Under the pieces are notes generated by a model that saw only the letters and a list, made by a program, of their open reading frames with translations, ran no database searches and was not told the DNA's origin. 64,000 nucleotides of DNA from CBDFNC01 sp965249895 (GTDB taxonomy: Bacteria > Pseudomonadota > Gammaproteobacteria > Enterobacterales > CBDFNC01), in the NCBI GenBank assembly GCA_965249895.1, contig CBDFNC010000001.1, positions 124,001 through 188,000 of the forward strand, read 5' to 3'. Positions 17,528 through 27,240 of the stretch are shown here, in pieces. The translations under genes were made by a program, and so were the position numbers. How positions within the stretch are numbered: the stretch's first letter is position 1; the number at the start of each line of letters is the position of its first letter.

Positions 17528-18178
17528 ATGCCTAAAGTTGGAATGCCGGAAATCAGAAAACCGCAGTTGATCGATGCCACTATGCAGGCCATCAACTCGG
17601 TGGGATTACAGAAAGCCAGTGTCGCCATGATCAGTGGTTACGCCGGTGTTTCGCCAGCCATTATTAACCATTACTTCGGTGGTAAGGATGGTTTGCTGGA
17701 AGCAACGATGCGCTCAGTGTTACAGCAACTGTATTATGGTGTGCAGACCCGGCTGAAAAAAACCGACCCCGAGGATGTGGTGGGCCGAATTAAAGCCATA
17801 GTCGGCGGGAACTTCGATCCCCGCCAGCTTGATGGAAAAGTCGTTAAAACCTGGCTGGCCTTCTGGTCCCAGGCAATGCACAAACCTTCTCTTTATCGCT
17901 TGCAGCGGGTTAACGAAAAGCGCCTCTTGTCCCATTTATTACTGGAACTAAAACGAGTGTTGCCGGCAGAGCGAGCCCTGTTTGTGGCCCAGACCATAGC
18001 GGCTTTGATTGATGGTATCTGGTTACGTGGCGCGCTTACGTCTACCGGGATCAACAGTGATCTCGCACAAAAAATTATAAATGAATACCTGGAAAGTCAG
18101 ATCCCTGACCAGGCTATGGAATACCACAATTCTTGCAATCAAATTCAGCAAAATACAAAAGTAGAGTCAGCACTATGA
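17528..18178 (+). CDS. betI: Transcriptional repressor BetI (TetR family)
   Basis: 216 residues. The N-terminal TetR helix-turn-helix is typical for BetI (PEIRKPQLIDATMQAI...VAMISGYAGVSPAIINHYFGGKDGLLEATMR), and the ligand domain has WLAFWSQAMH and ALIDGIWLRGAL, both conserved in BetI. It represses the bet operon in the absence of choline. The stop overlaps the betB start (ATGA at 18175-18178), so translation is coupled. It has the C-terminal tail EYHNSCNQIQQNTKVESAL, longer than in many homologues. The operator lies just upstream. Confidence 0.95.
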   Translation: MPKVGMPEIRKPQLIDATMQAINSVGLQKASVAMISGYAGVSPAIINHYFGGKDGLLEATMRSVLQQLYYGVQTRLKKTDPEDVVGRIKAIVGGNFDPRQLDGKVVKTWLAFWSQAMHKPSLYRLQRVNEKRLLSHLLLELKRVLPAERALFVAQTIAALIDGIWLRGALTSTGINSDLAQKIINEYLESQIPDQAMEYHNSCNQIQQNTKVESAL

Positions 18179-19632
18179 GCCAGAAACAGCTTTATATTCA
18201 CGGTCGTTATCAAGATGCAACTTCAGGTGAAGTCTTCAGCAGCCTTAACCCCGCTACCGGGGAGCAGTTGGCAGAAGTACAGCAAGCATCGTTAGCCGAT
18301 GTAGATGCTGCGGTTGCGTCGGCTAAACAGGGCTTTAAAATCTGGTCCGCTATGACGGGTGTGGAGCGCGGCCGTATCTTACAGCGCGCTGTGGCGATTT
18401 TGCGTGAGCGCAACGATGAGCTGGCATTGCTTGAAGTTCTGGACACGGGTAAACCACTTCAGGAAGCGAACTGTGTCGACATAGTCACAGGGGCTGATGT
18501 TATCGAATATTATGCCGGTCTGGCCGCGACCCTACACGGTGATCAGCAGGATTTGGGGGGAAGTAACTTCTTTTACAGCCGCCGCGAACCTTTAGGTATT
18601 TGCGCCGGAATTGGCGCCTGGAACTATCCAATTCAAATTGCCATGTGGAAATCCGGCCCGGCTTTAGCTGCGGGTAATGCGATGATTTTCAAACCGTCGG
18701 AAGAGACACCTCTGGGTGTGTTGAAGCTGGCGGAAATATTCACCGAAGCCGGTATACCGGACGGTGTATTCAACGTCGTTCAGGGTGATTATCGTGTGGG
18801 GCAAGCTCTTTCCCGCCACCCTGAAATCGCCAAAGTCTCATTTACCGGTGAATGCGGTACCGGCAAAAAAGTCATGGCTGATGCCGCCGGATCGTTAAAA
18901 GAAGTGACCATGGAGCTGGGTGGTAAATCACCGCTGATCGTATTTGATGACGCGGATCTTGACAATGCAGTTTCCGGTGCGTTACTGGCTAACTTCTACA
19001 CCCAGGGTGAAGTATGTACCAATGGTACCCGGGTATTTGTTCACGACAGTATTTACGATGAATTTGTTTCCAGAGTCGCGCAGCGCACTCAAGGTATGAT
19101 CATCGGAGATCCCACGGATCTGAATACCCAGGTGGGCGCGCTGATATCCAGTGAGCATATGGACAAGGTGTTGGGCTTTATCGATGCGGCCAAAGCGGCA
19201 GGAGCCCGTTTGGTTTGTGGTGGTGAACGGGCCACCGAAAATGGATTGGATAAAGGCAACTTCGTTAAACCCACAGTATTTGCCGATTGCACCGATGATA
19301 TGCCCAATGTGGCTGATGAGATCTTCGGCCCTGTTATGTCGATCCTTCGCTTTAGCGATGAACAAGAAGTGATCCGCCGTGCTAATGATACCGACTATGG
19401 TCTGGCTGCCGGTTTGTTCTCCACTAACTTTTCCCGGGCGCACCGAGTGATAGCCCAATTGCAGGCGGGGATCTGTTGGATCAATACCTGGGGTGCTTCG
19501 CCGGCAGAAATGCCAGTGGGCGGCTACAAACAATCCGGTCTTGGTCGCGAAAACGGTATTGAAACCCTGAACAACTACACCCAAACCAAGAGTGTTTACG
19601 TTGAACTGGGTGACGTGGATTGTCCGTACTAA
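18175..19632 (+). CDS. betB: Betaine aldehyde dehydrogenase
   Basis: 485 residues, standard BetB length. Oxidises betaine aldehyde to glycine betaine with NAD(P)+, the second step of osmoprotectant synthesis. Visible landmarks: substrate/cofactor segment GAWNYPIQIAMWKSGPALAAGN, general base Glu247 in EVTMELGGKSP, nucleophile Cys281 in GEVCTNGTRVF, and the EEIFGPV-like DEIFGPVMSILRF. The loop usually reading FTGGVGTGK is FTGECGTGK. The start ATG overlaps the betI stop. It is followed after 69 bp by betA. Confidence 0.97.
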   Translation: MSQKQLYIHGRYQDATSGEVFSSLNPATGEQLAEVQQASLADVDAAVASAKQGFKIWSAMTGVERGRILQRAVAILRERNDELALLEVLDTGKPLQEANCVDIVTGADVIEYYAGLAATLHGDQQDLGGSNFFYSRREPLGICAGIGAWNYPIQIAMWKSGPALAAGNAMIFKPSEETPLGVLKLAEIFTEAGIPDGVFNVVQGDYRVGQALSRHPEIAKVSFTGECGTGKKVMADAAGSLKEVTMELGGKSPLIVFDDADLDNAVSGALLANFYTQGEVCTNGTRVFVHDSIYDEFVSRVAQRTQGMIIGDPTDLNTQVGALISSEHMDKVLGFIDAAKAAGARLVCGGERATENGLDKGNFVKPTVFADCTDDMPNVADEIFGPVMSILRFSDEQEVIRRANDTDYGLAAGLFSTNFSRAHRVIAQLQAGICWINTWGASPAEMPVGGYKQSGLGRENGIETLNNYTQTKSVYVELGDVDCPY

Positions 19633-19701
19633 TAACAAAACTCTGCGGCTGCTTTGGCGTGGCCATGAATGAAGCGTGCTGTAGCGGACGGGAGCAGAAC
19701 A

Positions 19702-21399
19702 ATGAACAGTAAAAAATACGACTACATCATAGTAGGAGCAGGCTCTGCCGGCTGCGTTCTGGCAGACCGGCTCAGCCAGGATGGTTTACATCAGGTACTC
19801 TTGCTGGAGGCGGGTGGCAGCGATAAGAGCATTTTTATCCAGATGCCGACGGCGCTGTCCTACCCAATGAATTCCGAAAAATACGCCTGGCAGTTTGAGT
19901 CTGAAAAAGAATCGGGGCTGGACGACAGAGTTCTACATTGTCCGCGGGGCAAAGTATTGGGTGGTGGCTCTTCAATTAACGGTATGGTGTACGTTCGTGG
20001 CCATGCCTGTGATTTCGATGAGTGGCAGGAGCAGGGCGCTACAGACTGGAGTTATCAGGATTGCCTGCCTTACTTTCGTCGTGCTGAAAGCTGGGTAGGG
20101 GGGGCAGATGATTACCGCGGTGGTGATGGTCCGCTGGCCACCTGTAACGGCAACGATATGAAAATGAGTCCGCTGTATGAAGCCTTTATTGCGGCGGGTG
20201 AGGAAGCGGGATACCCCACCACATTAGATTACAATGGTCATAAGCAGGAAGGTTTCGGGCCTATGCATATGACAGTGAAGGGAGGCGTGCGCGCTTCCAC
20301 ATCCAACGCATATTTGCGCAGGGCGTTAAAGCGTTCCAACCTGACCCTGGTAACTAAGGTATTGACCCGAAAAGTGCTGCTGGAAGGCAAGAAAGCAGTA
20401 GGCATTGAATACGAGAAAAATGGCAAGGTTCAGCATGTACAGGCGGCGAAAGAAGTGATCCTCTCGGCGGGATCCATAGGATCACCCCAATTGTTACAAC
20501 TGTCCGGTATCGGTCCGAAAAAAGTATTGGCAGATGCCGGCGTAACTGTGATCCACGATCTGTCCGGTGTGGGTGAAAATCTGCAGGATCATCTGGAAGT
20601 ATATTTCCAGTTTCACTGCAAACAGCCGATCACCCTGAACGGCAAGCTGGATCTTATTAGTAAAGGTTTGATCGGGACCCGCTGGATCCTGTTTAAAGAC
20701 GGGTTGGGCGCGACCAACCACTTTGAATCCTGTGGTTTTATCCGCTCCCGGGCGGGTCTTAAATGGCCGAATATTCAGTACCACTTTTTACCTGCTGCGA
20801 TGCGTTATGACGGTGGCAAGGCCATCGATGGTCATGGGTTTCAGGTCCATGTGGGCCCTAACAAACCGGAGAGCCGGGGGCGAGTATGGATCAAGTCAGC
20901 GGATCCTCACGCCAAGCCGGGAATCGTCTTTAACTACATCAGCACCGAGCAAGATCGTCAGGACTGGCGAGACTGTATTCGACTGACCAGAGAGCTGCTG
21001 AATCAACCTGCGATGGATCCCTATCGTGGTGCTGAAATTCAGCCGGGCGATGGGGTACAATCCGATGCCGAGATAGATGCCTGGGTAAAAGAAAATGTCG
21101 AAAGTGCCTACCATCCATCTTGCTCTTGCAAGATGGGATCGGATGAGGATCCTATGGCGGTGCTTGATGCTGAATGCCGGGTGCGAGGCATTGAAGACTT
21201 AAGGGTAGTGGATTCGTCCATCTTCCCAACTATCACCAACGGCAACCTGAATGCACCCAGCATTATGGTGGCGGAGAAAGCAGCAGACCTTATTTTGGGT
21301 AAACAACCACTAGCTAAAACCCAGGTACCAGTATGGATTGATCCCGAATGGGAACAACGTCAGCGGCTGGGTAAACAAACACGAGAGTTAACAAATTAA
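19702..21399 (+). CDS. betA: Choline dehydrogenase
   Basis: 565 residues from the ATG at 19702 (MNSKKYDYIIVGAG), preceded by GGGAGCAGAACA; an earlier in-frame ATG at 19669 lacks a ribosome site. A GMC-family flavoenzyme: FAD-binding VGAGSAGCVLADRLS, signature 1 GKVLGGGSSINGMVYVRG, signature 2 GSIGSPQLLQLSGIGP. The catalytic pair is in YHPSCSCKMG (His) and TNGNLNAPSIMVAEKAAD (Asn). It oxidises choline to betaine aldehyde at the inner membrane, feeding BetB. Third gene of the operon. Confidence 0.97.
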   Translation: MNSKKYDYIIVGAGSAGCVLADRLSQDGLHQVLLLEAGGSDKSIFIQMPTALSYPMNSEKYAWQFESEKESGLDDRVLHCPRGKVLGGGSSINGMVYVRGHACDFDEWQEQGATDWSYQDCLPYFRRAESWVGGADDYRGGDGPLATCNGNDMKMSPLYEAFIAAGEEAGYPTTLDYNGHKQEGFGPMHMTVKGGVRASTSNAYLRRALKRSNLTLVTKVLTRKVLLEGKKAVGIEYEKNGKVQHVQAAKEVILSAGSIGSPQLLQLSGIGPKKVLADAGVTVIHDLSGVGENLQDHLEVYFQFHCKQPITLNGKLDLISKGLIGTRWILFKDGLGATNHFESCGFIRSRAGLKWPNIQYHFLPAAMRYDGGKAIDGHGFQVHVGPNKPESRGRVWIKSADPHAKPGIVFNYISTEQDRQDWRDCIRLTRELLNQPAMDPYRGAEIQPGDGVQSDAEIDAWVKENVESAYHPSCSCKMGSDEDPMAVLDAECRVRGIEDLRVVDSSIFPTITNGNLNAPSIMVAEKAADLILGKQPLAKTQVPVWIDPEWEQRQRLGKQTRELTN

Positions 21400-21494
21400 T
21401 GTCCGTCCTGAAACGCTGAGTAGTCGTCCCCACGTAAACGGCGATCCGACATATCGGGACCCGGTGGGTTGGCGTTGCAGAATGGAAACTAACT
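21398..21494. repeat. R2-type repeat, short degenerate copy (R2c)
   Basis: Ends read TAATGTCCGTCCTGAAACGC on the left and GTTAGTTTCCATTCTGCAACGC on the right (inward), matching the R2 termini with several changes. It lies in the betA-choX gap and overlaps the betA stop codon by one or two bases. Confidence 0.6.
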
Positions 21495-21608
21495 AAATCA
21501 CGGAGCCATTGCCTTTGGCATTGCGCAAAACTCCCGAAGTCTGACAGAGGCTTCGGGGGATAATTGTAAAATCAACAGCACATAAAACTAGAACAAGGAT
21601 GAAAACGG

Positions 21609-22556
21609 ATGACAACACAAACAGTGAATAAAATCCTGACCCGCTCACTGACTGCAGCCATGGGCCTGTCTGTTTCAATGGCTTACGCCGGCCAGTGTGA
21701 CAATGTCAGATTCTCCGATGTAGGTTGGACCGATATCACGGCCACCACTGCGGTGACCAGTGAAGTAATACAAGGACTTGGGTATAAAACCACGACCCAA
21801 CTACTGTCGGTACCCGTCACCTATGCCTCTCTCGCTAACGCAGACATAGATGTATTCCTGGGTAACTGGATGCCGACCATGGAAGCCGATATCGCCAGCT
21901 ACCGTGAAGCCGGTACCGTTGAGACGGTTCGTGCCAACCTGGAAGGGGCTAAATACACCCTGGCTGTACCTAAGTACGTATATGATGCGGGCGTAAAAAC
22001 GTTCGCTGATATCGCCAAGTTTAAAGATAAGTTCAAAGGCCGCCTGTACGGTATCGAACCTGGCAATGACGGTAACCGCCTGATGCTGGATATGATTGAG
22101 AAAGATGCCTTTGGCCTGAAGGGGTTCAAGCTGGTTGAATCCAGTGAAGCTGGCATGCTTTCCCAGGTGTTTCGCGCAGCCAAGCGTGATCAGTGGATTG
22201 TTTTCCTGGGCTGGGCGCCGCACCCAATGAACGCCAATTTGGAAATGGAATACCTGGATGGCGGTGATGACTACTTTGGTCCCAACTATGGTGGTGCCAA
22301 CGTCTACACCAATGTGCGTCAGAACTACAGCAAGGAATGCCCGAATGTGGGTCAATTGCTGGAGAACCTGGTTTTCAGCCTGGAAATGGAAAACAAGGTG
22401 ATGAGCTCCATTCTGGATGACGGTAAGAAGCCAGAAGATGCAGCTCGTGAATGGCTAAAAGCGAACCCGGGTGTGTTGGAAAACTGGCTGACGGGTGTAA
22501 CCACTAAAGATGGTGGTGATGCACTGGCTGCGGTACGAAGTCACCTGAAGATTTAA
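21609..22556 (+). CDS. choX: Choline/betaine ABC transporter, periplasmic binding protein
   Basis: 315 residues, ATG at 21609 after AAGGATGAAAACGG. A signal peptide (about 28 residues, ending MAYAGQC) is followed by an OpuAC-type domain: VRFSDVGWTDITATTAVTSEVIQGLGY, NADIDVFLGNWMPTMEAD and QWIVFLGWAPHPMN. Trp and Asn-Trp positions of the aromatic choline cage are consistent with ChoX. It captures choline in the periplasm and delivers it to ChoW-ChoV. Downstream of betA by 209 bp; an R2 remnant separates them, so it may have its own promoter. Confidence 0.93.
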   Translation: MTTQTVNKILTRSLTAAMGLSVSMAYAGQCDNVRFSDVGWTDITATTAVTSEVIQGLGYKTTTQLLSVPVTYASLANADIDVFLGNWMPTMEADIASYREAGTVETVRANLEGAKYTLAVPKYVYDAGVKTFADIAKFKDKFKGRLYGIEPGNDGNRLMLDMIEKDAFGLKGFKLVESSEAGMLSQVFRAAKRDQWIVFLGWAPHPMNANLEMEYLDGGDDYFGPNYGGANVYTNVRQNYSKECPNVGQLLENLVFSLEMENKVMSSILDDGKKPEDAAREWLKANPGVLENWLTGVTTKDGGDALAAVRSHLKI

Positions 22557-22564
22557 CCCAGTAG

Positions 22565-22691
22565 AGGAGCGGAATCCATCTCAGGGATGAGATGTTAAAT
22601 GCATGGATGCGCCGCCTCATGGATGCAGGATTGGCGAATATAGTGACAGCTGTATTCGCCCTAGCACCAGAAAAGAGGGGGATCCGCTCCT
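22565..22691 (+). repeat. R1-type repeat (R1c)
   Basis: Contains AATCCATCTCAGGGATGAGATG and a terminal inverted pair AGGAGCGGA...TCCGCTCCT. The middle differs from other copies. It sits between choX and choW, where it could form a hairpin and reduce expression of downstream genes relative to choX. Confidence 0.55.
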
Positions 22692-22785
22692 ATCGTCATT
22701 GCCAGCAGTTCAGAGTCTTTTGGCCATATATGCCAAGGACTCTGAATTATCGGATCAAGCCCGATAATGACGAGGATCATCACTG
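22692..22785. repeat. R3 palindromic repeat (R3a)
   Basis: ATCGTCATTGCCAGCAGTTC...GATCAAGCCCGATAATGACGA forms an imperfect hairpin. A second stem, AGAGTC.TTTGGC/GCCAAGGACTCT, lies inside it. It is similar in character to the TCATTCCCGG units at 24898-25290. Confidence 0.55.
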
Positions 22786-22850
22786 ACATTACCAATTTGA
22801 TTGGAAATGCTGTGACTTAGCTGGATAGAACTATCTAAAAAGGCAAAGCA

Positions 22851-23696
22851 ATGAATTGGATTACTGAAAACAAACTTCCTCTTGGAAGCTGGATGGAAGC
22901 ATTTGTGGACTGGCTGACGTATAACGCCTCCGGTTTTTTCGACACTATTTCTATAACCTTGGAGTGGCTTATTCTCTCCATGGTGGATATCTTCCAGTGG
23001 TTTCCACCTTTTGTGCCAATGGCACTGACTGCGGCTATTGCCTGGGCGCTACATCGCAGTATACCTCTGGTCATTTTTGTGGTGGCGGCACTACTGCTGA
23101 TCCTGAATCTGGGTTATTGGCAGGAGATGCTGGAGACCTTTGTTCTGGTTCTCACAGCCACCACATTATCAGTGACCATAGGTATACCGATCGGTGTGAT
23201 GGCAGCCCGTAGACCCTGGATGTACACCATACTCAGGCCAATCCTCGATCTGATGCAGACCGTGCCTACCTTTGTTTACTTGATCCCCACCTTAGTTTTA
23301 TTTGGTTTGGGAGTGGTACCGGGTTTGATCTCCACCATCATCTTCGCTATAGCAGCGCCGATCCGTCTGACTTATCTGGGGATCAGTCGAGTGCCTACAG
23401 ACTTGATTGAAGCCGGTAAAGCCTTCGGTGCAACGCCATTCAAATTACTCTATAAAGTGGAGCTGCCAGCGGCTTTGCCTAGCATAATGGCAGGGGTTAC
23501 TCAATGCATTATGTTGTCACTTTCCATGGTGGTGATCGCGGCCCTGGTTGGCGCCGATGGTCTGGGTAAACCTGTAGTTCGTGCATTAAATACAGTAAAT
23601 ATCTCACAGGGTTTTGAAGCCGGTCTGGCCATCGTACTGGTGGCGATCATCTTAGATCGCATTTGTAAGAAACCCGGCGCGAATAAGGAGGTTTAG
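22851..23696 (+). CDS. choW: Choline/betaine ABC transporter permease
   Basis: 281 residues with about six membrane segments. The binding-protein-dependent transport signature is present: EAGKAFGATPFKLLYKVELPAALPSIMAG, with VPTFVYLIPTLVLFG before it, typical of the ProW/OpuAB/ChoW group. It forms the membrane channel for choline or glycine betaine. It ends with TAG at 23694-23696, overlapping the spacer of the choV ribosome site, so the two are cotranslated. Confidence 0.94.
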   Translation: MNWITENKLPLGSWMEAFVDWLTYNASGFFDTISITLEWLILSMVDIFQWFPPFVPMALTAAIAWALHRSIPLVIFVVAALLLILNLGYWQEMLETFVLVLTATTLSVTIGIPIGVMAARRPWMYTILRPILDLMQTVPTFVYLIPTLVLFGLGVVPGLISTIIFAIAAPIRLTYLGISRVPTDLIEAGKAFGATPFKLLYKVELPAALPSIMAGVTQCIMLSLSMVVIAALVGADGLGKPVVRALNTVNISQGFEAGLAIVLVAIILDRICKKPGANKEV

Positions 23697-23698
23697 TT

Positions 23699-24892
23699 GT
23701 GGCTGTTGTAAGTATTCGTAATCTGGATGTGGTGTTTGGTAGCAAAGTTTCCAAAAGCCTGGAATTGCTGGACTCGGGTAAAACCCGACAGGAAATTATC
23801 GAACAAACGGGCGATGTGGTTGGAGTAAGTAATGCCAGCATAGAGGTACAAGAAGGTGAGATCTGCGTTTTGATGGGGCTTTCCGGCTCTGGCAAGTCCA
23901 GCTTGCTAAGGGCAGTAAACGGCCTTAATCCTGTGAGCCGCGGAGAGCTGTTAGTTCGGGACGGCGACGAAATGGTGGATGTAAGCAGTTGCGACGCGGC
24001 AACCTTGCTGCGGTTACGCTCCACTCGTGTGTCTATGGTATTCCAAAAATTCGCCCTGATGCCCTGGCTAAGCGTATTGGACAATGTCGCCTTTGGCCTG
24101 GAAATGCAAGGTATGGGTAAGAAAGAACGTCGCGCTAAAGCCATGGGAAAATTGGAAATGGTGTGCCTTGAAGAGTGGGCTGAAAAATTTCCTCATGAGC
24201 TGTCCGGCGGTATGCAACAGCGCGTAGGACTGGCCCGGGCATTTGCCATGGACAGCGATATCTTACTAATGGATGAGCCGTTTTCTGCTTTGGATCCCCT
24301 GATCCGCTCTCAGTTGCAGGACGAACTTATCGAACTGCAAAAGAATCTGAAGAAAACCATTATTTTCGTGAGTCACGATTTGGATGAAGCTCTGAAGATA
24401 GGCAGCAATATCGCCATTATGGAATCGGGCAAGATTATTCAGCAAGGCAAACCGGAAGAGATAGTGCTGAATCCAAGCAACGCTTATGTGGAAGAGTTTG
24501 TTGCCCACACTAACCCGTTAAATGTGCTTCGTGGTGGCGCCTTAATGACGGATGTCTCTAAATTGGAATGGGAAGAAGGTAAGTTGGTGCTGAACGGCAG
24601 TGATAACACCTGCGTCAGCACTGATGCCATGGGACGGGTAGTTTCCGCTAGCCGTCAAGGTCAGCCGATAATAATTCATCAATGGCATGAAGGGGACGAT
24701 ATATGTCAGCTGACAGAAGGCACCCTGGTTATGGCTAATCCAGAGATATCCATGCGAGCAGCTATCGAAATCAGTTATCAAACTGGCCAGCCTATTTTGT
24801 TGAGTGAACACAATAGCCTGGTGGGCGTATTGTCTGACAAGGACTTCTACCACGCGCTACTAGGCAAACATTTTACCGCAAGCGCAGCTTAG
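23699..24892 (+). CDS. choV: Choline/betaine ABC transporter ATP-binding protein
   Basis: 397 residues with a GTG start at 23699, two bases after choW and behind AAGGAGGTTTAGTT. The ABC domain has Walker A GLSGSGKSSLL, Q-loop FQKFALMPWL, signature LSGGMQQRVGLARAF, Walker B ILLMDEPFSALDP and switch VSHDLDEAL. The C-terminal third is a CBS-like regulatory region (about 290-397, ending PILLSEHNSLVGVLSDKDFYHAL), as in ProV/OpuAA, which senses ionic strength or nucleotide. It energises uptake through ChoW. Last gene of the plus-strand run. Confidence 0.95.
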   Translation: MAVVSIRNLDVVFGSKVSKSLELLDSGKTRQEIIEQTGDVVGVSNASIEVQEGEICVLMGLSGSGKSSLLRAVNGLNPVSRGELLVRDGDEMVDVSSCDAATLLRLRSTRVSMVFQKFALMPWLSVLDNVAFGLEMQGMGKKERRAKAMGKLEMVCLEEWAEKFPHELSGGMQQRVGLARAFAMDSDILLMDEPFSALDPLIRSQLQDELIELQKNLKKTIIFVSHDLDEALKIGSNIAIMESGKIIQQGKPEEIVLNPSNAYVEEFVAHTNPLNVLRGGALMTDVSKLEWEEGKLVLNGSDNTCVSTDAMGRVVSASRQGQPIIIHQWHEGDDICQLTEGTLVMANPEISMRAAIEISYQTGQPILLSEHNSLVGVLSDKDFYHALLGKHFTASAA

Positions 24893-24897
24893 ATCAT

Positions 24898-25290
24898 TTC
24901 ATTCCCAGCTCGACCGGGAATTCAGCGTCGCCGCTCTTGTCATTCCCGGCCCGACCGGGAATCCTGCGTCGCCGCTCTTGTCATTCCCGGTTCGACCGGG
25001 AATCCAGCGTCTTAGAAGGTGCGAATATTTGAATTGGGAGTTTGTGGCAAAGGACACTGGCCCCTGTCGAGACAGGGCAAAGGTAAATAGCCGGGTCAAA
25101 CCCGATAATCACAGGAAGCATCACCGCCGCGCCTCTTATGATTCCCGCGGAGGCGGTGGTTCGATATCTCGGAGTCCAGCGTCTTAGAAGGTGCGATAAT
25201 GCGGATTAGACGTTTGTGGCAAAGGGCTCTGGATTATCGGGTCAAGCCCTATAGTGACAGAGATCGTGCCTCAATTGACTGTGACATGGG
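24898..25290. repeat. R3 repeat cluster (three tandem units plus related longer units)
   Basis: Three tandem units of about 45 bp contain the palindrome TCATTCCCGGNNCGACCGGGAAT followed by CCAGCGTCGCCGCTCT (24898 to about 25010). Behind them come two related longer units, each starting CCAGCGTCTTAGAAGGTGCG and containing GTTTGTGGCAAAGG. Strong hairpins make this a likely transcript end for choV. It has no coding capacity. Confidence 0.7.
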
Positions 25291-25322
25291 TATTCAGTGC
25301 ATCGGAGATAAAGTGAGAGGGA

Positions 25323-25565
25323 CTAACAGTCCCTTTGATAAGCTTCCAGCGCACTTTTGACTTCAGGCAAGAGTAATTCGGTTTGTTATAACAGCGATTG
25401 GACCAGGTTATCCAACGTTTGTCGGTTTATCTCGTCTTGCAGTGCTCGCCATACCAGCGCCTGGCGGCAGTATTGTTCGGGGTTTTGATTAAGGGCCACG
25501 GGAATACCAATCTCAGAAAATCATTCTCTTAGGTCTTCTTGATCAACCAAGTCTGCAATCATCAT
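25323..25565 (-). pseudogene. Small unknown gene with two in-frame stops
   Basis: From an ATG at 25565 (GAGGAATCCAACAT upstream) the frame reads MMIADLVDQEDLRE, TGA, FSEIGIPVALNQNPEQYCRQ, ALVWRALQDEINRQTLDNLVQ, then TAA and QTELLLPEVKSALEAYQRDC to TAG at 25323. Codon use and amphipathic character look like a real 80-residue protein. Both stops are one base from sense codons (TGG and CAA or TAT). Not recognised. It follows the BCCT gene on the same strand, beyond its terminator. Confidence 0.5.
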
Positions 25566-25602
25566 ATGTTGGATTCCTCGGTAAAAATGGGGTTTTGATA
25601 CG

Positions 25603-25627
25603 CAAAAAGCCGGCACAATGGCCGGCT
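25603..25627 (-). terminator. Rho-independent terminator of the BCCT transporter gene
   Basis: Stem AGCCGGC/GCCGGCT with loop CATTGT followed by TTTTTGCG on the minus strand, 20 bp after the transporter stop. The A-run on the other side makes it partly bidirectional. Confidence 0.85.
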
Positions 25628-25647
25628 GAAAAGCGTGGTAGTGTCGT

Positions 25648-27240
25648 TTATTTCAGCTCTTGTTGTAACCCTTTATACAAGCTGACACAAATAAGCAGCA
25701 GGATAATGGTAAACGGCAGACCCACGGCAATAGAGCCTGCCTGTAAGGCTGACAAAGCTTCCGAGCCACCGCCAATAAGCAAGACGCTGGCAATAAGACC
25801 CTGGATGATGGCCCAGAAAATACGCTGCGCAACCGGCGAGTCTAATTTACCGCCAGCCGTGATGCTGTCGATAACCAATGAGCCTGAATCCGAAGAGGTA
25901 ATGAAGAACACCATGACCAGGATAATAGCTAACGCAGAAGTAATTTCCGACATAGGCAGGTTAGCCAGCATATGGTAGATGGTCAGAGACACATCACCCA
26001 CACCGTTGGCCAGTTCGCCTACTTTGGCCTGCGCCTGATCAAGGGCATTGCCACCGAAAGCCGCCATCCATACTGCTGACATTACTGTAGGGATGAGTAA
26101 TACCGCAATCATAAATTCGCGAACGGTGCGGCCCTTAGAGATACGTGCGATAAAGGTACCGACAAATGGTGACCAGGAAATCCACCATGCCCAGAAGAAT
26201 ACAGTCCAGCCGTGCATCCAGCTTTCGTCTTCGCGGCCAATCCAGTTACTCAGAGAGACAAAGTTTTCGGCATAGCTACCAGCCACCAGGCCCAGGTTGC
26301 CGAAGAAACCAGTGATTGAGCCGGCAATAATAACGAACAGCATCAGAGCCACGGCAATAGCCATATTGATGCCACTAAGCAGTTTAATACCACCGTCCAT
26401 ACCTCGGTATACTGAGAGTAAAGCGATGGCTGTGATCACCGCAATAACAACAATCTGAGTAGTAATGTTGTTCTCAAAGCCAAACAGGTAACTCAAACCA
26501 GCGGACGCTTGCTGAGCGCCTAGACCAAGAGAAGTGGCGAGACCAAACATGGTGGCGAAAACAGCCAGGATATCTATGGTGTGACCAATTGGACCCCATA
26601 CGCGGTTACCCAGGATAGGATAAAAAGCAGAACGTACGGTAAGAGGCAGACCCTTGTTATAGGTAAAAAATGCAAGTGCGAGGCCTAATACGCCATAAAT
26701 GGCCCAGGGGTGCAGACCCCAGTGATACATAGTGGCACCTAATGCCATTTTTGCACCTTCTGGCGTATTTGCTGCCGCATTAAGCGGGGTGCCATACCAG
26801 TTTGTGTAATAGGCCAGCGGCTCTGCCACGCTCCAGAAGATCAAGCCGATGCCCATACCAGCGGCGAACAGCATAGATAACCAGGATATACGCGAGTATT
26901 CTGGTTTTGCCTGGTCTCCACCAAGGCGTATTTTGCCTACGGGCAGTACGATCATGGCTAAGCAGAACAGGACGAAAATGTTTCCGGCTATCATAAATAA
27001 CCAGTCAAAATTAGTGATCGCCCAACTTTTAGCTCCACCAAGTACAGCGTTCGATTCTGCCGGAAATATCAACGCAGCGATAACAAATATCGTTATTAGA
27101 CCGGCGCTGATCCCAAACACGGGATTGTGTATATCCAGGCCCATGACCTGGACGTTATCCTGTCCCATTTTATATTCAACGTCATCATCCATCTCTGCAT
27201 TACTTGCCAGATTTCCTGATAACTGAACGTTGTCATTCAT
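25648..27240 (-). CDS. BCCT-family choline/betaine/carnitine transporter
   Basis: 530 residues with about 12 membrane helices. BCCT signatures are clear: GMGIGLIFWSVAEPLAYY (glycine-rich segment in TM3) and FFWAWWISWSPFVGTFIARISKGRT (TM8 with the Trp-rich substrate box). The long C-terminal regulatory tail of E. coli BetT is absent, the protein ending soon after the last helix (LICVSLYKGLQQELK). It uses an ion gradient to import a quaternary amine, so the locus has both a primary (ChoXWV) and a secondary uptake route. It is convergent with choV. The substrate (choline versus betaine) cannot be fixed from sequence. Confidence 0.93.
   Translation of the reverse strand: MNDNVQLSGNLASNAEMDDDVEYKMGQDNVQVMGLDIHNPVFGISAGLITIFVIAALIFPAESNAVLGGAKSWAITNFDWLFMIAGNIFVLFCLAMIVLPVGKIRLGGDQAKPEYSRISWLSMLFAAGMGIGLIFWSVAEPLAYYTNWYGTPLNAAANTPEGAKMALGATMYHWGLHPWAIYGVLGLALAFFTYNKGLPLTVRSAFYPILGNRVWGPIGHTIDILAVFATMFGLATSLGLGAQQASAGLSYLFGFENNITTQIVVIAVITAIALLSVYRGMDGGIKLLSGINMAIAVALMLFVIIAGSITGFFGNLGLVAGSYAENFVSLSNWIGREDESWMHGWTVFFWAWWISWSPFVGTFIARISKGRTVREFMIAVLLIPTVMSAVWMAAFGGNALDQAQAKVGELANGVGDVSLTIYHMLANLPMSEITSALAIILVMVFFITSSDSGSLVIDSITAGGKLDSPVAQRIFWAIIQGLIASVLLIGGGSEALSALQAGSIAVGLPFTIILLLICVSLYKGLQQELK

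Noticed and set aside
22592..22786. Open frame of 64 codons between choX and choW
   Set aside because: Made of R1c and R3a repeat sequence.
24898..25290. Tandem R3 units considered as a CRISPR array
   Set aside because: Units are palindromic REP-type repeats with no unique spacers of constant length and no cas genes nearby.
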